Assembly (NCBI GenBank): GCA_001599595.1
Contig: BCHH01000005.1
Coordinates: 2,824,191 to 2,888,190 of the forward strand
Reading direction: 5' to 3'
From: Beverwykella pulmonaria
Taxonomy: Eukaryota > Ascomycota > Dothideomycetes > Pleosporales > Melanommataceae
Length of the DNA stretch: 64,000 bases
Shown: positions 34,114-45,632 of the stretch, one piece after another
Layout: every line of letters begins with the position of its first letter
Position numbering within the stretch: position 1 is the first letter of the stretch
Position numbers and translations under genes: made by a program
The notes under the pieces: generated by a model
What the model was told of the DNA's origin: nothing
The model's database searches: none
What the model saw: the letters and a program-made list of their open reading frames with translations, nothing else

Positions 34114-37100
34114 TGGAGAAGGCCCGCTGGCGTGTGCTAGAGGCGTCCGTGGAAAAGTTTTGAGGCAGCTGGGCTCGGTGTGAGCAGTGTGCTTTGTGTG
34201 GAGAAAGCGGGCTCATTAGGCTTCAGCTGGGCAGTGGATGGATGTGCAGGTACTGGTTACTTTTTAGCAGGAGCCTAGCTCCCGCGCCGGGGTCGGTGAA
34301 TGTGGGAAGAACCAGCCCTGCCATGTCTGGTCTGCGGTGGGTGGGCTTTGGGGGCGCTGAGAGTTGCGAAAACGGGTGCTGCTGGAGCCAGGAGCGCGTG
34401 CGGTGTGTGGGACAGGAGATAAGAAACAGAGCCCTGGGGGGGCGCTGTCCCCTGTCTTCGAGAACCTTGGAACCGCCACACACGATCCCTGCTGGCGTGG
34501 GATGCCACCGCAACTCTCAGCAGCACTCGCCGCAGGGCAGCCCTCAAGTCAGCAGCAGGCACTCCTCTATCCAGCACACGATGCAGCCGCCGCCATGCGC
34601 GGTGCGTCGCGAAGGGACTCGGGCGGCGCTGTCAGCAGCAAGCAAGCAAGCCAGCAGCGCACGCAGGGCCCACAGAGGCTGGCAACATTGGGAGTTTGGA
34701 GCTTGATGTCCACCACACCCATCGTGCCCAGCATCGCGAATCTCCCCCAACCGACGCCCACGTAGATTTCAGGGCCTCTCCGGAGCCGGACCACTCTGAC
34801 CACGCTGACCCCACACTCTCGCGCCCCCCGAAACTCTTCATCCATGTTTGTTCAAAGTTAATCATGCTGCAAACTCGGCGTCCTCGCCGCGGCTTTGTCC
34901 CTGCATCCCCCTGGCGAAAACATCTGAAATGTCTGAACGTCTCTCACAAGCTGCCGAGCGCGGGTCCACCGCAAGCGTCCCCAGTGCGACGTCTGATGGG
35001 GTGGCCTTTATCGCCGCCCAGGATGGCGGATTTAGGGACAAGCTGCGCGCTTGTGCTGTCCTTATCGCGGGGTTTTTATACAAAACACCACTGGCTATCA
35101 ACCCCAAGCGACCCCCCACATTCTGCTAATCCTGCCGGCCACCCTGATTGGCTGCATAGACGTCGACCACGCACACGGCGCGCGATCCTCCATGTTCACT
35201 GCCACAGCAGCTCTATGCCTCGATGCCGAACACTTGACGCAGCCCGCCCAAAACACCTCGACAACGGCAGCGGCAGGAAGCATCCACAGGCCCGCTCGCC
35301 CGAAAAAGGTCGTGGGTAACGGCACGGCAAATTCGTCACGCATTCCGAGTGGCGTGGAGCGAGTGTGCACCCTCTGCTCTGTCACAGTCGCCGTAGGCCA
35401 TGGAGCGGTCACGATATCGACAAAACGCTACGTAGCAACAACTCCTCTGGACGATCACATGCATGCCCGTCACCTTCCTGGCATATAGCCGTCTTTCGTA
35501 TATGTCGGGCTCCGCCTTGTGCTGCACAAGGTGATGGATCCGGAAAGGCCACGAGCATCAACACGTTCGGAAATGGCCAACTGACCGCACCCGCACCAGC
35601 ACATCCTTTTATCTGCCACGACCCATGCCCAAATCGCTACCTATCGCGGATTGCAATATGAAACGACAAGCTCATGACCTGCAGGAACCTGCTGGAACAT
35701 GTTGACGAGTCAGTCCGGGTTGTGTCTCAGCGATTCGATTGATTCACAATGGCCTCAACACTGAGGCTGCACTATGCAGCAACACGCCATTCTTGTAAGC
35801 CGCCCCAATAAGTTACAACAGCACCGGCCCAACAACGTAAGTGCATCCCACGTTTTGTAACACGCATTACTTTCGCTCCCGGCCGTCTGCAAGTTCGACC
35901 AACGCTGAGCAGGAATGCCAATTCTATGTGGGCCATATTTGCCACAATGCCTAGACTTGGCGCGGCATGTCAACTTCAGAACCGACCGCAAGGGCAACCC
36001 ATTTGGGTAAAGGCCGAACTTTTTTCCCTTGTCCGACGGGTGAAGGTGAATTTCTCGTTCATGCCACGCTCAAGCTTCAGGCCAAAATTGATCGCAATTT
36101 TCAAACAGATTAAGGATGGTGTCAGTGAGAGAAGAAATTGCGAACGAGAAAACAAACCCCACGCTCAATTTTGAGACATTCGCTGATCCCGTTCCTGGGC
36201 AACGGCCGTTTTGAACGCCCTATGAGGAAGAAGTCCTGATTTGTTTTTGTCACGGCTCAGTCCCGCCACAGATACGTCTTGAAATGGATTAGCGTGCAGA
36301 TCCCCACGGACGCTCCCGGAGCCCCGATCTCTTTTGTCGCGGATCGTCTCTTCCTTTCTTCCTCTTCATTGGTTTGTCCTAGCTGCCTTCCGAACGCCCA
36401 ATCAAGCTGCAAGGACGTGGAAGTATCTCTCTTGCGCTCATTCTAGCTATCTACGACATTGCTTTATTCAACCATCCGCCTTGGTTCGCAGGATGATATC
36501 AATGGTTGCCAGATACACGTGGTGTCTTGCATAGTGCCCACATGATTCATGGTCAAGCCTTAATATTGCGAGAAAGTTTCGATGCATCGAGTCGCAAAAC
36601 AAATGTGCGATGTCGTCTATGCTTAGAACTGCATTTGGTACAATGGTAATTGGCCTTCCACAACAATGGCATTCATTTGTGACCACTCCAACTCTCTTCC
36701 CAATGACCATCTACCTTTGCTTTCGAAGAGGGACACTATATGTTCAACTTTACCCCTTGCTATATCCGTGTTAATTGGTAACGGGGATGGACACAAGAAA
36801 ATAACAATTTTGTAAGGCGTTTCCCAACAGCCTCGGAGCTGAGAACCGAACTCATTCCGTCCAGTGCAATTTGTGCTATTCAAGAAAGGTTAGTCATTCA
36901 GCTATGTGCTAAAATCTATGTGGAAATTAATTGTGTAGGTCAAATGCAACCGCAAAGAGACCCATGCCAAAATTGCATCACAGTGAAAATACAGTACCTT
37001 TGGAACTAGTGCAAATGACTAGCTCAGCCAAACCCCCAAACGTAAGATGATTCGGTGGTATATGGTATGCCTTCATGCTGACTGCGTATGGCTATAGGAA

Positions 37101-37158
37101 CGACAACATCAAGGCTTTGGTCCAGAAACAGACACCTCGCAGCACCAAGCCATCAAAG

Positions 37159-38760
37159 CCCGTCATTTGACACGCAAAAAAACTCTCCCATAGCAAACTG
37201 TAGTCAAAAAATCAGCGTGGTGGACTTGACCCCCGATCTCGCTGCTAGAGCAATTATTCATCTGCTTTCGGGAAGCATGTACCATGAATCCCTTGACTCG
37301 GCTCAGACAACTGACTTGTCAAGTTCAGGGCCAGAGCGCAACGACTCGCCTATCCGGCTCGAAGTGCTCGATCACATCCCACCAAAGCGTTCTAAATAAT
37401 TGCTTTTAGTTTACCGGAAAGATATACCAACGAAGAAACTCCTGTCCAGTATAAGGTGATTGTTCATCTTAGATCTGCAAAGGCCTTCTTGAATAGCCAG
37501 ATGAAAGTATCGTCAAGTCCGGCCATTCAGAAACATGTAAAAATCAAGCAGTTCAATCACCGGCAAGCAGCTCTCACAGCATTAAACCATGACCATAAGA
37601 GCTTCTTGACTCCACCGTCTTTGATCCTATTGCGAGCCCTTATAAGTGGGGCGAGTCAGTCCTTAGTCTCAGCGCCTGCTTCATTCAATGCCTCGACTAA
37701 TCTAATGGGCATTGTTAATGCGAGTCGTTGGAGATCTAATAAGTTGCTAGTCCTGACAGCATTTGTGTCGCATGCCCCAGTAGTACTGGGATACTACAAT
37801 CTGCAAGACACTGCAGCCAGGACCGACACTGACGAAGAGATCCATGCTGCAATTGCACGGTGCTGTCATCTCAACAACTGTATGATTACGATTTTGGTCC
37901 GCCCTCTTTCTATATCTCAAGTTCGAGTTCCAGCGGCTACTTTAATCAAAACATAGCTACGGAATGACTTCTACGCGGTACAACTCGCTCATATATTCAT
38001 GTAGGCGCGGTCCTCCGCGCTTGAATCTGACGCTAGCGTCCTGCTCCAATAGCGGAGCCCCGAGCTCAAATACTTCTACTCACTTACGAATATGATGCAT
38101 TGCCTCAGCCCAGCGGTTACATCTAATCCTGCTGAGCGAGAAGTGCGTCGAAGGAGCGCAAGAAAGGCGCTCAAATGGATATAGTAGATGCAGGAGAACG
38201 AGTTTGAGAAGGGGCACCAAGTGCACAAGTTTCTCATGCCGATTGGAAGCCATCATCCTTCCAACTTTGGGCCAGGGTGCTAACTTCATCAACGTAGGAT
38301 CACCCTCTCATACTCCCTCTGACCTTTTTTCATCGTCTTCTGCAACGTTGTCGGTACTTCAAATGTAATGAACTTCCAGATACTCCAGGCCACTACAAAC
38401 CTCATCTCATCGCTAGCCAGGCAGAACATGCACATCAGCAGGCTACACAGACTCTATGCTACGCTTTTCGGGCTATGTAGACCGTTTATCGAAAACTCGA
38501 CACACACTCACCACACCATCAACGGCCACTCCGATGCTACAGGCAATACGCATATGCTATTTCCACCACCACAATCTGTGCCGTCGAACCACCCTTTGGA
38601 GATGGACTTACCTATGGATATGATTGGAAGTGCTATTCAGGTACCGAATGTCAAAGAGGGAGATCCTAGCATGGATTGGTTCGCGGCGGATAAGGGCGTG
38701 CGAAGATATGAATGGCTGCCGTTGACGAACAGTGGAAAATATACACCAACCAGCAATTAG
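37159..38760 (+). pseudogene. Decayed Zn2Cys6-type transcription regulator (fungal-specific TF domain)
   Basis: Fragments of a fungal transcription-factor domain lie in order on the plus strand in changing frames: LDHIPPKRSK (to 37395) interrupted by TAA; LLVLTAFVSHAPVVLGYYN and DEEIHAAIARCCHLNNCM with ILVRPLSISQVRVP (37740-37950); HCLSPAVTSNPAEREVRRRS (38097-38156) followed by two TAG codons (38180-38185); FIVFCNVVGTSNVMNFQILQ (38329-38388) preceded by an in-frame TGA; and a C-terminal piece ending DWFAADKG...EWLPL before a stop at 38760. The N-terminal zinc cluster was not found. Several stops are of the CAA/CAG to TAA/TAG kind expected from RIP, but the region is not extremely AT-rich. The gene is broken in at least three places, so a functional product is very unlikely. 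Confidence 0.68.
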
Positions 38761-40642
38761 CATCCCTTTAGCGCCATTCCTATATGCAATTCCACACTTG
38801 TCTATGGCTACGCTCGAAATCTCGATTAAAGCTAATAGCCGAGAACAAGCAAATCCGACGGTCAGCCTTACTGTGGAGCGGTTGCTTTTTGTATGGTTCC
38901 GTGTGCTTCTTTTTGGGAGGAAGTGGAGTTATGCACCCGCTAGACGTGGTCCCCCTCGTCAGCACTCCCACGCCTCACGTATGTTTGTTTGTTTGCTTCT
39001 TCGCTGTCAAAACGTTGTGCCGGATCCCCGGGTTGCTAGACGCGGGAAGACCGTGGAGGTACCTGGACTAAGCAGGGTTGATTCCAAATCTCATCTTATC
39101 TAAGGGAAACGGTATGTTGCAGGGCTGAGCTGTGGTGTTGATTGCGTCTAATTCGAAGGTGGTGAAGTATGCATTTTTGTATGGAAGGTGGGACTTGTGT
39201 TGACTCTCGCAAGGTCAGATGTACATGATGCTGTAGAGACCAGTGCTACGTGCCATCCCACGGCTACACAGGTGCAGACATAAAAAGCGGCAGCTATCAT
39301 ACAAGGTGGTACGATTACAGCGGGTGGCTGATGTTCGCATCAGCTCAAACCTCCCGTCCTCACCTAACGAAAAGCACGTTCGAAGCAACCCTTGCGATCC
39401 AGTGACGCATTATATTTAGAGCGTATCGAGATTCATAGAGGAGCAAAACTATGGATGTATTGCGCCTGATGGTCGCCGACGGGAAACTTGGCGTCTGAAG
39501 ATATCTTGAAATCTTACGGAGAAAAACAAACATACAGTCTGTGACTTTACGCACGCACTAGCCAATTTTCCTTCGGAGACGACTATCAAGTGCAGTAGAA
39601 GGGGAAACCATGTTCATGTCGCGCAAGGAAGAGTCTCGCGATCTGACGCGTCTTGATCTAAATACCGCATTGTGGGCTATCATACAATACACTACATTAC
39701 GAATAAGAGCACCAGAGTACAGTCACGTAAAGTGCAATATACCATGTGACATCCCATGATCATCAAACATTCATACGAAGCGAAGTATCAAACGGATGAA
39801 AAGTTGCAAGACGAAGGCCTCCATGTTTGCAATTGTGAAAGCAACTTCGCGATCCAACATATCTTTATCGGCCCTCTGCTGCAATAAAAACAGCTATCAG
39901 GGATGGACAATGGAAAAGTGATCTTTCTATTCCTAGCCATCACCACATGTTCCTAAAGCGGGCCGTGAAAAAGGAAGAAGCCTCGATATCCACTCGTTGT
40001 AAAAGCAATCGCTCGCGATGCGACGTGCCGTGATCGAACGTCATCCCTGTGGATAGTCCCACGAGCAAAAACACCAGACGCAGAGAAAGTGGAAGGTGAT
40101 ACTCTGTGAATAGAATGTCACTGCACGTCTACTGTTGGCGAGGACACACCAATTGGTTTTTCTCTATCATCGATTACACAATGATCGTCTGATCCTTATC
40201 GGCGCACTTCTTCATTCTCTCAGTCACTATCTACCTCTTACTCCACCTGGCCGTATTCGGCTACGCCGCATGTCATCCGTGGAGTACACTGCATCGACAT
40301 CACCGTTCAGATTATCACGAGAAGACCTGCTTCCAGAACACGAATTCCAATTGCACGCGTGGAGGTCCAGTGATAACTTTTGTTCCAAGATGTTTTGATA
40401 TACGCCTATTATCGATTGACTGGCCCTAGATGCCGTCCGTTTCGTCATATCGTGATATGTAATTGACAATTGCCAACTGATCGCCAAATGCAACGTTTCC
40501 GTGCCATGATAGAATAGAAAGGCTGACGAGATACTCGCTTACACACGCCCTTGACTCCTGCCAATGATGATTTTCCTGATGCCAATCACAGTCTTCTTCT
40601 CTTGTCAATAAACGCTCGCCACGCCACACCAACACTGGACCA
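38761..40642. other. Intergenic, no gene recognised
   Basis: About 1.9 kb between the decayed regulator and the 3' end of the Whi5/Nrm1-like gene. Only short frames without family resemblance are present. Confidence 0.4.
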
Positions 40643-41873
40643 CTACCGCCGCGAAGTCATCAACTCCAACAAGCCTTTCGCCGCATGTCCCTTGACAGCT
40701 GAACTCGTCAGATCACCTTCCTCGAACCTTTGATCCCGTATCCTGTGCATATGTACCTCGGCTGCCTCGTCTGTTTCCATTTCCTCAGCTTCTTCGTCCT
40801 CATAGTCGTCGTCAACGGCCCTTATCTTGTGCGGGACCAGGGTTCTAAAGTTCGACACAGCTCGTACGGGAGACATGAGTTGTTCTGGCGCAACTGACGT
40901 TGGCGACGAAGATGGGAGATGATGGTCGTATATCATGCGTGACGATATCGCAGTAGGGAGCAGGATCGGACCGGCCGTTAGCTTGCCGATGGGACGACCA
41001 GGGTCGAGATTGGCATATATTGATATGGGTTCCGAGGCCTCGGTACTACAAACAGGCTGGGACATGGAGGAAGCAACCGAGGTGGTGACTGCAGTGGATG
41101 AGGAGGCGTTGAATGAACGGTCTGAGGATGAAGTGATTTCCCATTTCGAGATGATGTCTTTTCCGCGTGAGTTTACTTGTCCTGTCTTGATCTTGTACAT
41201 GCCAATACCGAGTCCCAGACGAAGCAACTCGATTTTGGATTTCTTCTTTGCGGGTTCGGCCATGGGTTCCTTGTTGGTCTCCACGACGGGTGGATGTGCG
41301 CATTCGGCATAGTCGATGTATTCAGAAAACGATCTTTTGCTCGCCTGTGTGTCTTGCGAGTTGTTGGGGAGTTCGAGGCGCTCTTCTTGCTCGTCATGGA
41401 CGGATGGGGTGTTGACTTCGGTGGGCGAGCCCGGAGTGGGGTCAATGTATACCTGTCGTTAAATTAGTGACGTGACGAACGCGTCGTGCAGCGATGCAAG
41501 TTACCGTGTGCTCACGCAACGCAGCTGCCGTGACGGGCGTCCCCTTTCGCAAGAGCCCCTCAGCACCGCCTCCGTCCATACGCCCCGCGTTCTCGACATT
41601 CTCAATGCCGTCTACCTCATAGATGCTCCGCTTCCTGCCTGCTTTGAACGCGCCAACAGGCGGCATGTTCTCTGCACCCTTGAATAGCTGTGGAGATAGA
41701 GTCTGAACCTGCTTCAGCGGGCTGTGGGGTCTCGAGAGATCGTGAAAGTATGCTTGTTTTGTTGGCGTATTGATGGCCTTGGGCGTCAAGTCTCCCAGCA
41801 CGCGCCGAGAAGGCGACTTAGAGGGGGTGTTGGAGGCGGACATGGTTATCCTGTGGGATGCGGTGGCGCTCAT
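40643..41873 (-). CDS. Whi5/Nrm1-like cell-cycle repressor (tentative)
   Basis: Two exons, 41873-41505 and 41452-40643, give 392 residues. A second ATG ten codons in (41843) is an alternative start. Seen: a Ser/Thr-Pro-rich, low-complexity protein with many SP/TP sites. N-terminal SPSRRVLGDLTPKAINTP contains an RXXL destruction-box-like motif (Arg23 to Leu26). A short basic block, KIELLRLGLGIGMYKIKTGQ (197-216), resembles the GTB motif of the Whi5/Nrm1 family. An acidic patch (DDDYEDEEAEEMETDE) lies near the end. Known: Whi5 and Nrm1 bind SBF/MBF and repress G1/S transcription; Nrm1 is degraded through APC/C. Inference: a similar nuclear role is plausible, but it rests on one short motif, so a different disordered CDK substrate is possible. 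Splice sites are normal (GTAACT...ACAG). Confidence 0.6.
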
Positions 41874-42560
41874 TGTCGGCGTTGACACTTGCCCTCGAGA
41901 GACACGCGTTGAGACGAGACAACAAGAATGGTAGCTGGGTTGCGGGGCAATGAAACAGCGGGCAGTGCTCAAATGAATTATACGAATGTGGGCGGTATTG
42001 GCTGCGCAATTGGGGCGCGAGAATTGCGGATTTTTGTGTATATGTTGAATGTTGTTGTTTAAGTGTTTCTGGTCGCGTTCGAGGTTGGGACTTTGAAGTA
42101 CCGCTCGGACCAGGCCTGATGATTGGTCACATCAACGACAGGGCATTCTTCTCTCCACTCTGTGTGCATTCTCTCGTCTCCTTTCATGCATTCAGGTCTT
42201 GAAATCTTGCGCATCGTCTTTATTCTTTGACGCGTTATTCAACTGTCTTAGATCCAGGTTTTTCCACAGATCAAGGCGATAGAATGGCATCCGAGCCATA
42301 ATACGCGAAGCACGCGTCTAGTAGCATAGAACGTAGCGCGCCTGGGAGATCTGTGAGACATGAAGACCAAACTTGAGAATTCGAGGAGCTTCTAGTCATA
42401 GCAGCTTGGACTCCTCTTGCCTCTGCTTTGAAAGAGTAGCCGATTCCTGGAGGAGGTCGAGAGAATCCGGTCGGCCCTACATTTCCCTATCGTATGCGTC
42501 TAGCGGCCCATGCGTAGCAAGGTTTATTTCCTAGTCGGCATTATAAGGTGAGTTTCCCGG
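41874..42560. other. Promoter region of the Whi5/Nrm1-like gene
   Basis: No coding frame of note and no clear named elements were seen in this 0.7 kb. Confidence 0.35.
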
Positions 42561-42569
42561 GAAAGAAGC

Positions 42570-43223
42570 TGTGGTGCTACGGGATGAGTCTCTCTTTCCT
42601 GATGTCACAAGTGAGCTTGCACGACTGCATGCATACCATGCGCGACTTCCTGAGTACTCTACATGTATGGTAGTACACGTGCGCAGCTACCCTTGAGGCT
42701 TGTTTGAGATCAGACCATAAACACCTCCTGCGCGAGGTGCCTTTCTTCGACAACAAGCTCTTCTACATCATCAGATCATCAAGTATCATCTCCTAGTAGA
42801 ACTCTAAGGCTAACCTATCCCGACTACCGATGCTCCTTTCGCTCCATATGCCGAGATATACGCCGCCGCCTGGTCCAGCATTCGTACACCTGCTTCGAGC
42901 ATATTGCCCAAGGAGTCAAAGACAGGTTTGACCGCTTTATCAGACTACAGGGTGCTCCGGTGGAATTCGACCAAAGTCTTTACAATCGGCAACCACCTCT
43001 CTCGTATGGAACATATGACGATGAGCTAGCAAACTCTAACTCAGAACACAATCTCGAGACGAGGTCCGCACCCCGATGGCTGTGGGTGTTGCGGGTGAAG
43101 AGATGTGATAGGCTCTGTAATAAGGAAATAGGAGGGCGTGAAGGAAGTAAACGAAGATGTCCATTGGAAAATATTGGACGGCATGTTTCGTGGTTAGAAA
43201 TTGGAGGGTTAGATTTAAGATAG
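42570..43223 (+). other. Possible gene or gene remnant of unknown function
   Basis: Two adjoining open stretches look protein-like. The first (about 42690-42780) reads ATLEACLRSDHKHLLREVPF and continues to LFYIIRSS. A potential intron (GTATCA at 42782 to CCGAG at 42854, with a GCTAACC branch site) joins it in frame to IRRRLVQHSYTCFEHIAQG and RFDRFIRLQGAP, ending at a TAG at 43221. The 5' end is unclear: an in-frame TAG near 42670 closes the first stretch, and no start codon or upstream exon could be fixed. I do not recognise the family. It may be a real small gene with a missed exon, or a decaying copy. Confidence 0.3.
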
Positions 43224-44034
43224 GGCTCATGGTAGTTGAAGAGCTTGTTACATTACTTCCTTAGCCATGACTATTTCTCTATCAAGGCGTAATCTACATT
43301 AACCTACACAAATCCAGTGTGGATTACGATTAACTGATGCATGGGTTCTATACTAGCACATAGTCATTACCATGGTTACGTTATGTTACCGTTGTGCTAG
43401 TATTTCCTGGGTCACGGTCAACTATAAATTCAAAATGAAGCAATCACCTTGTGTTTTCTTACAACATAGGTATCTTGAGAGCACCGAATGGCGGTTGATA
43501 TAGCACTCATGGATATTGAGTTAGTAAATGGGGTGTTATATTTGCATACTTAGTACGCTATTCTTATTCCCCTTTCTTATTATAAATACTAGAACTTCTA
43601 TATCAAAAAAGAAGACAAGATATGAACCCCAAAGTCTTATAAAAGACAGTTTTTAATAACATCAATCAGATCGATGTTTGAGAAGCAAAAGTGAACTAAT
43701 TGTGTAGTGATTTGAGGCCATTCACCGGGTTTGACTATCGAGATATCTTCCTCGCTACACAAGCTGACCTGCGAATGAATTAAAGCTGTGGCTTTTGTCC
43801 GGCCTTAGGTGCTGATGTTAGCAATTCGTCGCAATGTTTATTTCCCACTAACGCGCCGACAAGGTGAAAGGCTCTTAGTTCCGTCTCCACTTCACCTCTT
43901 CCAAATATCGGACCCCAACACTTTGACATATCATGTTTACTCTGCTACTAGTCGTATGACCTCTGTCACTCTTATTCTAACGACCCGTCCCTCTCCCGAT
44001 CTCTCCCACAAACACGCACCCACCTCCACCCACA
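43224..44034. other. AT-rich intergenic region
   Basis: Noticeably AT-rich between about 43240 and 43680, with no frames of interest. This may be the upstream region of the CaaX protein gene or an old decayed repeat. Confidence 0.35.
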
Positions 44035-44517
44035 ATGTCAACCCACCTCCGCCCACACACAGGAGCCGTCTCCTTTCCCTTACGCATAAACACCGCATAC
44101 AGCACCTGCTCGACGATCCGGCGCGTAACGCCCTCACCCACCGACAGCCCAGATAACCTGACTACCACACTAAACCCTGGCTCTGATGTTCCTTCTCCCG
44201 AGCAGGGTGTAGGCACAAACGTAGACTTTACCCTCAGCCCCGTCCTCAAAGGGAAGAACCACAACAACCTCCGCATCGCCATACCGCCTACCTCCCATCC
44301 TGCTTACGCCTATGTGCCCAAGACGTCGAGAGCCGCGGTTCATGGATCAACGATTGAGGGGGTGGAGCGTGAGATGGGGGGCACCGGTGGAGATGAGAAA
44401 ATGAATCGGGAAGGGAAAGAAAATGAGAATGAGAAGGATTTGAGGAAGGACAAGAAGTCTAGAAAGGAGAAAGATGATAGAGTAAAGGGGTGTGGATGTG
44501 GATGTGTCGTTATGTGA
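44035..44517 (+). CDS. Small basic protein with C-terminal CaaX box
   Basis: An uninterrupted frame of 160 residues from the ATG at 44035 to TGA at 44515-44517. Seen: a Pro/Thr/Ser-rich first half and a central part with HPAYAYVPKTSRAAVHG. A strongly charged tail (NENEKDLRKDKKSRKEKDDR) leads into VKGCGCGCVVM at the very end. The last four residues CVVM fit a CaaX prenylation signal (Met favours farnesyl). Two further cysteines just before it and the polybasic stretch resemble the membrane anchor of Ras/Rho proteins. There is no GTPase motif. Inference: a lipid-anchored membrane protein. The gene is not recognised; the start and the absence of introns are assumptions. An unrelated frame overlaps the 5' end, so the N-terminus is uncertain. 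Confidence 0.5.
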   Translation: MSTHLRPHTGAVSFPLRINTAYSTCSTIRRVTPSPTDSPDNLTTTLNPGSDVPSPEQGVGTNVDFTLSPVLKGKNHNNLRIAIPPTSHPAYAYVPKTSRAAVHGSTIEGVEREMGGTGGDEKMNREGKENENEKDLRKDKKSRKEKDDRVKGCGCGCVVM

Positions 44518-45632
44518 ACGTCGGTGGGTGAGGGATGGATAGTGGTTGGCTTGATGACGTTGATGACGTTGATCAGGAAAGGATGATACCATGTGGATCT
44601 GCTTGCCTGAGTGCAGGAGTTGATCGAAGGGATGGTGTTTTGATAGTTGTGTTTGCTTCCCTGTGTAGATTTGCTGATGGTTGGCGAGTCTGCCTACATG
44701 ACAGCTAAACCGGGTCTAGTTATCTGTTTGAGCAAGGGAACAGACAAACTGCTTTGGCATGACAAGCGACTATATGATGAATATATATAATGAGATACGA
44801 AAGAAGCCATGTACTAACACCGAAGCCTGAAGCGTACTCACCGCTCCTCTAGGACCTTATTCTCAAATCCGACTACATAATTTAAAAAGGTGGAGTCTGT
44901 CATTCGCCAAGTCTTTCACCTTTCCCAACTACCCCAACGCACTGAACTCTTCTCAAATTCACCCTAAATGTAAATCCTTCAAACCGTTAACTGCAATCCA
45001 TAACTACTCCCACACAGTCGAGAATCATCGGAAATTATGCAAATGGATCAACGGACTGGGCCACCCTAACACCCCATCATGTTGTTACATCTAAGGCGGA
45101 ATTTCCAAAGACTCTCGGCCAGCCTCCCGCCGAACGACTGGGAGCCAGATTTAGCGCAACGTCGACTCCAGCGAGAACCAAGCGGGTTACTGGGCCTGTG
45201 CCGAAGCGATGACGCGGGTGACGATGCGGTAAAACCAAGCGCCGATAGCGCACCGTTGGTGCGAGGAGGCCAGCACGGACGACATAAATCGCTGCCTCCA
45301 ATTCCGCAGGACGACCAGGAAGACGCGGCGAATTCGCACCGAGCACACTATGAGCACCGCATGTTCTGGGCACGCATCCTCTGCCTCCGATGCTGTCTCA
45401 CTCATTCCCCCTAAGGATCGCGCGACACCACATTTTATGTCCATCTAGTAGCGCGCCAAAACTAACATACTGCACATGCGGTCCTCCCGCAAGCGACAGG
45501 CAGAGAAGAGAATAGGCAGGGACTCGATTGGCGAGCCGGTGCTCTAAGAAGGCTAGAATTGTTTTGAGAAACCTATAACGTAGGCTTCCTCAATGAGTGA
45601 AGGTGAAGGGAATGTAAAGATGACTCTCTTGG
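44518..45632. other. Intergenic with one doubtful small ORF
   Basis: Mostly 3' flanks of the two neighbouring genes, which converge here. A plus-strand frame at 45079-45414 (111 codons) has a protein-like composition (DWEPDLAQRRLQREPSGLLG, then SLPPIPQDDQED and a Cys-containing end). It has no family match and an overlapping minus-strand frame of similar length, so I do not call it a gene. Confidence 0.3.

Larger units (their letters stand above)
33774..37158. other. Gene-poor region, GC-rich then AT-richer
   Basis: Besides the coiled-coil gene promoter, I see no supported gene. GC-rich sequence at 34190-35490 gives many overlapping frames on both strands, which is a composition effect. A 9-base unit is repeated three times at 34087-34113. 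Two short minus-strand frames at 36468-36883 include a CHCCG motif, but they are not joined by convincing splice sites and match no family I know. Confidence 0.35.

Noticed and set aside
34194..35488. Several long overlapping frames (up to 207 codons) on both strands
   Set aside because: Open frames in all phases are expected from the GC-rich sequence; amino-acid composition is odd and no motif is present.
39001..39100. GGTTGATTCC near 39077, resembling a tRNA B box
   Set aside because: No matching A box and no cloverleaf could be drawn around it.
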